Source of the DNA: an uncultured Collinsella sp.
GTDB taxonomy: Bacteria > Actinomycetota > Coriobacteriia > Coriobacteriales > Coriobacteriaceae
Assembly: GCA_902492185.1 (NCBI GenBank)
Contig: CABUKY010000056.1
Coordinates: 1-10,547 of the forward strand
Direction of reading: 5' to 3'
Length of the DNA stretch: 10,547 nucleotides
The translations under genes were made by a program, and so were the position numbers. Position 1 is the stretch's first letter. The number at the start of each line of letters is the position of its first letter. Positions 6,406-10,547 of the stretch are shown here, piece by piece. The notes below the pieces were generated by a model. That model did not search any database. It was not told the origin of the DNA and saw only the letters and a list, made by a program, of their open reading frames with translations.

Positions 6406-8046
6406 ATGATCGAAATCACCCAAGTCAACGCGTCGCTCGATGAAGCCGGCGATGAAAATGCCTGCCTCATTGTTGGCAAGCGAGTCGCCAAGCGCATCCT
6501 ACGTTGCAAGGACTCCGAGATCAAGTCCATCGAACTCCACCGCAAGTCAATCGATGCTCGCAAAAAACGAGACGTCCATTTTATCCTGAGCTTTCGTGTT
6601 GAGCTGACTAGTCCCCACCTCGAGCGAGAAGCGGTCGACAGCGTTGCCGAGCGTGACCGCTCGCGCGTACGCGCGATAGAAGACGATGAGCCTTCATTCC
6701 CCTCCCCCGTCTCCGACGCACCTCAAGAACGCCCTGTCGTTGTCGGCGCCGGATGCGCCGGCCTTTTCGCTGCGCTCACGCTCGCCAAAGCAGGTCTTAA
6801 GCCCTTGCTTATCGAGCGCGGCGACCCGGCATTTCGCCGCTCGCAGGCGATCGACCTCTTTCTAAAGGAGCGCATCCTCGACCCCGAGAGCAATATTCAG
6901 TTTGGTCTGGGCGGCGCGGGGACCTTCTCGGACGGCAAGCTCAATACGGGAACAAAAAATCCCGCCCATCGCCTTATCCTCGAAACCTTCGTCGAGGCGG
7001 GTGCGCCCCGCGATATTCTGTGGGATGCCAAGCCGCACATTGGCTCCGACATCCTTCCCAAGGTTGTCACCGCTATATCCCAGCGCATCGAGCAGCTCGG
7101 AGGTGTCGTCCGTTATCGAACGAAGCTCGTCGACATTCGCATCGACGCGTCTGGCGCCATCACCGGTATTGATGTCCAATCGTCCCAAGACGCCGCTTAC
7201 GAGCCAATCGAGACAAAGCACCTCATCCTCGCCTGCGGGCATTCTGCTCGCGATATTTTTGAGCTCCTTAAGGACCACAACGTGGCCCTCGCACAAAAGA
7301 CCTTTGCCATGGGCGTTCGCATCGAGCATCCGCAACGCGACATCGACAGAGCCCAATATGGAGCCTCGGCGGGACATCCAGCGCTCGGGGCGGCCCCCTA
7401 CAAACTTGTTGCCCATCTTCCCAACGGCCGCAGCGTGTTCTCGTTTTGCATGTGCCCCGGCGGACAGGTTGTTGCCGCCTCTTCAGAACCGTGCCATCTG
7501 TGCGTCAACGGGGCCAGTCTCAATGCCCGCGACGGACGCAACGCAAATGCCGCCCTGCTCGTTAACGTCACGCCTGAGGACCTTCCCAACGATGACCCGC
7601 TCGCCGGCATCGAGCTCCAGCGTGCCTGCGAGGCGGCCGCCTATCGCCTGGGCGGTTCCAACTGGAACGCACCGGCACAACTCGTCGGAGATTTCCTCGC
7701 AGGACGCGCCAGCAAGGCGCCCGGAAAGGTAAAGCCCACCTATCCGCTCGGTGTGACCTGGACGGCAATTGACGAAGCCCTGCCGCAGCATATCGTCGAG
7801 TCGCTCCGCCTGGGACTTCCCCTACTCGGAAAAAAGCTACGAGGCTACGACCGCCCCGATGCCGTTCTTACCGGCGTGGAGACTCGTTCGAGCTCACCGG
7901 TCACTGTCACCCGAGACCGAACGTGCCATGCCGTGTCGACCCCGGGCCTCTACCCTTGCGGTGAGGGAGCTGGATATGCCGGCGGCATCATGAGCGCGGC
8001 CACCGACGGCATCCGTTGCGCCGAAGCCCTGATCGCAGACCTCTAA
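6406..8046 (+). CDS. COG2509-like FAD-dependent dehydrogenase
   Basis: A 546-residue NAD(P)/FAD-dependent oxidoreductase of the type annotated as FAD-dependent dehydrogenase (COG2509). Residues 1-100 form the family's own N-terminal domain with the marker KSIDARKKRDVHFILSF. A low-complexity acidic, Pro/Ser-rich linker follows. The FAD Rossmann motif GAGCAG is at 114-119 with E ending the next strand (LLIERGD). FGLGGAGTFSDGKL at 166-179 and the C-terminal GEGAGYAGGIMSAATDGIRCAEAL from residue 519 are strong family signatures. The FCMCPGG segment with C348 and C350 is the conserved core of the substrate-side domain. The reaction is not established; the fold implies hydride transfer or oxidation of an unknown substrate in the cytoplasm. 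It shares only the FAD-binding fold with the flavoprotein upstream and is not a recent duplicate of it. It may be transcribed from the TATAAT at 6336 or by readthrough of the hairpin. Confidence 0.92.
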   Translation: MIEITQVNASLDEAGDENACLIVGKRVAKRILRCKDSEIKSIELHRKSIDARKKRDVHFILSFRVELTSPHLEREAVDSVAERDRSRVRAIEDDEPSFPSPVSDAPQERPVVVGAGCAGLFAALTLAKAGLKPLLIERGDPAFRRSQAIDLFLKERILDPESNIQFGLGGAGTFSDGKLNTGTKNPAHRLILETFVEAGAPRDILWDAKPHIGSDILPKVVTAISQRIEQLGGVVRYRTKLVDIRIDASGAITGIDVQSSQDAAYEPIETKHLILACGHSARDIFELLKDHNVALAQKTFAMGVRIEHPQRDIDRAQYGASAGHPALGAAPYKLVAHLPNGRSVFSFCMCPGGQVVAASSEPCHLCVNGASLNARDGRNANAALLVNVTPEDLPNDDPLAGIELQRACEAAAYRLGGSNWNAPAQLVGDFLAGRASKAPGKVKPTYPLGVTWTAIDEALPQHIVESLRLGLPLLGKKLRGYDRPDAVLTGVETRSSSPVTVTRDRTCHAVSTPGLYPCGEGAGYAGGIMSAATDGIRCAEALIADL

Positions 8047-8072
8047 CGCACGAATTCCAGCGCGCAAAAGAC

Positions 8073-8106
8073 ACAGGCCCGAGCTCCACAGGGAACTCGG
8101 GCCTGT
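8073..8106. terminator. Bidirectional terminator between convergent genes
   Basis: ACAGGCCCGAG at 8073-8083 pairs perfectly with CTCGGGCCTGT at 8096-8106, an eleven-base-pair stem. The inner bases can extend it past one mismatch by three further pairs (8085-8087 with 8092-8094), closing on an ACAG tetraloop. On the minus strand the stem is followed, after one base, by TCTTTT, a good U-tract for uvrB transcripts. On the plus strand the downstream T-richness (TATTTCTT) is weaker. It lies in the 63-base gap between the two stop codons. Confidence 0.85.
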
Positions 8107-8109
8107 TCG

Positions 8110-10350
8110 CTATTTCTTAAACCGTGCACCCTGGCGTTTTCTGCCCGATGCGAACGTGGAACCCTTGCGGGCCTGCGAACGTAAGCGCTCGATCGTCTCG
8201 TCCTCAGACGCACCCTCGAGCATCGCCCGAATCTGAACGACAGCATCGCGCAGGCGCGCCGCCTCCTCAAAGTCCATAGCGGCAGAAGCGTTACGCATAT
8301 CCTCTTCCATGGTTTCGACGATCCGCACAAGCTCGTCATGCGGCAGTTCTTCCAACTGCTCCGCAAGTGTCTGCTCGGGCGCCACCGTTTCCGGCACACC
8401 GCCCTCGCCCGACTCATCGGGCGTATAGAATGCGCCATGGCCAAGAGAGTCGCCCTTCGAGCGTCCCTTGGAGCCCACAGTTTTTTCGGCCTCGGCAATA
8501 AAACTTGAGATGTCGTTGATGGCCTTGCGCACTGTCTTGGGCACAATGCCATGTTCTTCGTTATATGCCATCTGAATCTCGCGACGGCGCTGCGTCTCCT
8601 CGATGGCCTCTTTCATCGAATCGGTCACAACGTCTGCATACATGATGACTTCGCCATCGGCGTTACGGGCCGCACGGCCAATCGTCTGAATCAGCGAACG
8701 GCGGTTGCGCAAGAAGCCTTCCTTATCGGCATCGAGAATTGCCACCAGTGAGACCTCGGGGAGATCCAAGCCCTCGCGAAGCAGGTTGATGCCAACGAGA
8801 ACATCGATCTTGCCCTCGCGCAACGTTCGCAGGATCTCGACACGGTCCATTGTCGCCGTATCAGAGTGCATGTAATTGACCTTAATGCCCGCATCAAGCA
8901 GATGGTCGGTCAGGTCCTCGGCCATGCGCTTGGTCAACGTGGTCACCAGCACGCGCTCCTTGCGGGCAACGCGCTCGCGAATCTCGTCCTCAAGATCGTC
9001 AATCTGGCCTCGGACCGGACGAACGTCGATCTTGGGATCGAGCAGGCCGGTCGGACGAATGATCTGCTCAACGTCGTTTTGGCTCACCCGCAGCTCGTAG
9101 TCGCCCGGCGTGGCCGAAACATAGATAAACTGGGGTATCCTCGCCTCAAACTCATCGAAACGAAGTGGGCGGTTATCGAGCGCCGAGGGCAGGCGAAAAC
9201 CGTGTTCCACCAGCGTCACCTTACGCGAGCGGTCACCTTCGTGCATGCCGCGAATCTGCGGCACCGTCACATGGCTCTCATCGATGATGCAGAGCATATC
9301 CTTGGGAAAGTAATCGATTAGGGTAAACGGCGGCTCGCCTGGCTTGCGACCGTCCAGATGACGCGAGTAGTTCTCGATGCCGTTGCAAAAGCCCATCGTC
9401 TCGAGCATCTCAAGATCATAATCGGTACGCTGCTGCAGACGCTGCGCCTCGAGCAACTTGTCGGTAGCCTTTAGCTCCGCCACGCGCTTCTCGCACTCTT
9501 CGCTGATCGATTTCAGAGCCGCCTTGCCCTTCGGCTTCTCGGTCACGTAGTGCGATGCCGGCCATACGGGAATGGCCTCATACTCACGAAGCATCTCACC
9601 GGTGACCTCATCGATCTCGGCAATCAGCTCGACCTCGTCGCCAAAGAACTCAAACCGCAACGGATGCTCGGCATAAGGCGGATACACGTCAACAACATCG
9701 CCGCGCACGCGGAACGTGCCACGTGCCAGGTCATAGTCATTGCGATCATATTGAATGTCGATAAGCGCATGGATAAAGTCATCGCGCTCGAGCGGCACCT
9801 TCTTGTCGACGTTTGGAGCCAGACCCGCATAGTCCTCAGGAGAACCGATGCCATAGATACACGAGACCGATGCGACAACGATCACATCACGTCGAGAGAG
9901 CAGTGACGCGGTCGCCTGATGGCGCAGCATCTCAACCTCTTCGTTAATCGAGGAGTCTTTCTCGATATATGTATCGCTTTGCGGCACATACGCCTCGGGC
10001 TGATAGTAGTCGTAGTACGAGACGAAGTAGACCACAGCGTTATTGGGAAAGAACTCTTTGAGCTCGCTCGCAAGCTGAGCGGCGAGCGTTTTATTCGGAG
10101 CCATGACAAGGGTCGGCTTACCCAAGGCCTCAATGGTTTTGGCCATCGTAAAAGTCTTACCCGAACCAGTCACACCCAGCAAAACCTGATAGCGGTCTCC
10201 GTCCCTCACGCCCCGCACAAGTGACTCAATGGCCTTAGGCTGGGAACCAGCGGGCTCGTATGGAGACACGACCTTAAACGGCACATCAGCGCCCTCAACG
10301 CCAAAGCGCTTAATTTCACCGCCAACGCGTTCTACTTCAAATTCCGCCAT
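8110..10350 (-). CDS. uvrB: UvrABC system protein B
   Basis: UvrB is the damage-verifying subunit of nucleotide excision repair. It is loaded by UvrA, probes the strand with a beta-hairpin and recruits UvrC for incision. The 746-residue product is complete and slightly longer than many homologues. Walker A GVTGSGKT is at residues 59-66. The Tyr-rich hairpin segment YYDYYQPEAYVP starts at 112, and DESH (motif II) is at 357-360. A late helicase motif with QTIGRAARN and a C-terminal UVR motif near 666-711 (LEELPHDEL to RDAVVQIRAML), used to contact UvrC, follow. A basic tail ends in RQGARFKK. The ATG at 10348-10350 is chosen because AGGAG at 10356-10360 lies five bases before it; an in-frame ATG at 10371 lacks such a site. 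uvrA lies 6.4 kb further along the same strand, separated by four opposite-strand genes. Confidence 0.98.
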   Translation of the reverse strand: MAEFEVERVGGEIKRFGVEGADVPFKVVSPYEPAGSQPKAIESLVRGVRDGDRYQVLLGVTGSGKTFTMAKTIEALGKPTLVMAPNKTLAAQLASELKEFFPNNAVVYFVSYYDYYQPEAYVPQSDTYIEKDSSINEEVEMLRHQATASLLSRRDVIVVASVSCIYGIGSPEDYAGLAPNVDKKVPLERDDFIHALIDIQYDRNDYDLARGTFRVRGDVVDVYPPYAEHPLRFEFFGDEVELIAEIDEVTGEMLREYEAIPVWPASHYVTEKPKGKAALKSISEECEKRVAELKATDKLLEAQRLQQRTDYDLEMLETMGFCNGIENYSRHLDGRKPGEPPFTLIDYFPKDMLCIIDESHVTVPQIRGMHEGDRSRKVTLVEHGFRLPSALDNRPLRFDEFEARIPQFIYVSATPGDYELRVSQNDVEQIIRPTGLLDPKIDVRPVRGQIDDLEDEIRERVARKERVLVTTLTKRMAEDLTDHLLDAGIKVNYMHSDTATMDRVEILRTLREGKIDVLVGINLLREGLDLPEVSLVAILDADKEGFLRNRRSLIQTIGRAARNADGEVIMYADVVTDSMKEAIEETQRRREIQMAYNEEHGIVPKTVRKAINDISSFIAEAEKTVGSKGRSKGDSLGHGAFYTPDESGEGGVPETVAPEQTLAEQLEELPHDELVRIVETMEEDMRNASAAMDFEEAARLRDAVVQIRAMLEGASEDETIERLRSQARKGSTFASGRKRQGARFKK

Positions 10351-10355
10351 GGATA

Positions 10356-10360
10356 CTCCT
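10356..10360 (-). promoter_or_regulatory. Ribosome binding site deciding the uvrB start
   Basis: AGGAG on the minus strand, five bases before the ATG at 10350. It selects the 746-residue form over the seven-residue longer one beginning at 10371. Confidence 0.8.
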
Positions 10361-10375
10361 AACTCATACATCTGC

Positions 10376-10381
10376 AGTATA
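10376..10381 (-). promoter_or_regulatory. Candidate -10 element for uvrB
   Basis: TATACT on the minus strand, five of six matches to TATAAT. Initiation would fall near 10369, leaving a leader of about 19 bases, just enough for the AGGAG. The -35 position overlaps the stop codon of the upstream gene and matches the consensus poorly (TAGGAC). It also suggests the longer ATG at 10371 would barely, if at all, be in the transcript. Confidence 0.45.
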
Positions 10382-10401
10382 CGCGGGCGGTGAGCTTAGT
10401 C

Positions 10402-10547
10402 CTATACGAACCGATCGGGATAGAGAGTCTTATATCGAACCCAGGCATTATTGACGCGAATCAGATAAGCCTGAGTTTCAGGGAAGGTAATCGCATTATG
10501 GAGTGACGTGTTCTGCTGCGCCCATCCGTCGACATTGCACATACCGG
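10402..10547 (-). CDS. C-terminal end of a probable lytic transglycosylase (partial)
   Basis: The minus strand from the window edge to a TAG at 10402-10404 encodes 47 residues. They begin GMCNVDGWAQQ and end YKTLYPDRFV. The stretch ITFPETQAYLIRVNNAW matches the C-terminal end of SLT-type soluble lytic transglycosylases, where a short x-FPET-x2-Y-x2-RV segment closes the lysozyme-like domain. These enzymes cleave peptidoglycan glycan strands and leave anhydro ends. The catalytic Glu and any signal peptide lie outside the window, so activity and localisation cannot be judged. It precedes uvrB on the same strand with a 51-base gap; no hairpin is seen between them, so readthrough into uvrB is possible. 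Confidence 0.7.
   Translation of the reverse strand, partial: GMCNVDGWAQQNTSLHNAITFPETQAYLIRVNNAWVRYKTLYPDRFV

Noticed and set aside
6902..7732. A 276-codon plus-strand frame inside the second flavoprotein gene
   Set aside because: Same-strand shadow of the COG2509-like gene with low-complexity Ser/Pro/Arg composition and no start signal.
10402..10440. A possible SOS box upstream of uvrB around GGTTCG in the minus strand
   Set aside because: A half-site GTTCG is present but the opposite arm does not match GAAC at the required four-base spacing.

Overview
The window looks like a core chromosomal segment of a GC-rich Gram-positive bacterium. It is probably a member of the Coriobacteriia (Actinomycetota), with Collinsella or a close relative my best guess. 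That guess rests on the codon style (strong G/C at third positions), the clear AGGAG ribosome binding sites, the LTA-synthase-type membrane sulfatase and the overall protein character. It is recognition from memory, not a database result.

Layout, left to right. (1) Positions 1-1730, minus strand: the N-terminal 576 codons of uvrA, cut by the left edge. (2) 1731-1923: a divergent intergenic region with uvrA promoter elements, a near-consensus LexA/SOS-box-like palindrome and the promoter region of the next gene. (3) 1924-4077, plus: a polytopic membrane protein with an extracytoplasmic LTA-synthase/sulfatase domain. (4) 4223-5053, plus: an Mrp/ApbC-type Fe-S carrier P-loop ATPase with its own promoter. 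(5) 5054-6325, plus: an HI0933/YhiN-type flavoprotein that starts with GTG directly after the ATPase stop codon (TAAGTG). (6) 6326-6405: a short leader with a perfect TATAAT and a strong hairpin. (7) 6406-8046, plus: a second, unrelated-type FAD-dependent dehydrogenase (COG2509-like). (8) 8073-8106: a hairpin that can terminate both convergent units. (9) 8110-10350, minus: complete uvrB. (10) 10402-10547, minus: the last 47 codons of a probable lytic transglycosylase.

uvrA and uvrB encode the damage-recognition and damage-verification subunits of nucleotide excision repair. In many bacteria they are adjacent in the order uvrB-uvrA. Here they keep that order on the minus strand but are separated by about 6.4 kb carrying four plus-strand genes. 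Those four genes fall into a cell-envelope gene (the sulfatase) and a possible Fe-S/flavin redox group (the Mrp ATPase and two flavoproteins), the first two of the redox group being translationally coupled.

I found no mobile element, CRISPR array, tRNA, rRNA or phage gene, and no convincing unknown multi-gene system. The more interesting signals are small: the SOS-like box upstream of uvrA, the hairpin squeezed between a TATAAT and a start codon at 6336-6406, and the split uvrB/uvrA arrangement.
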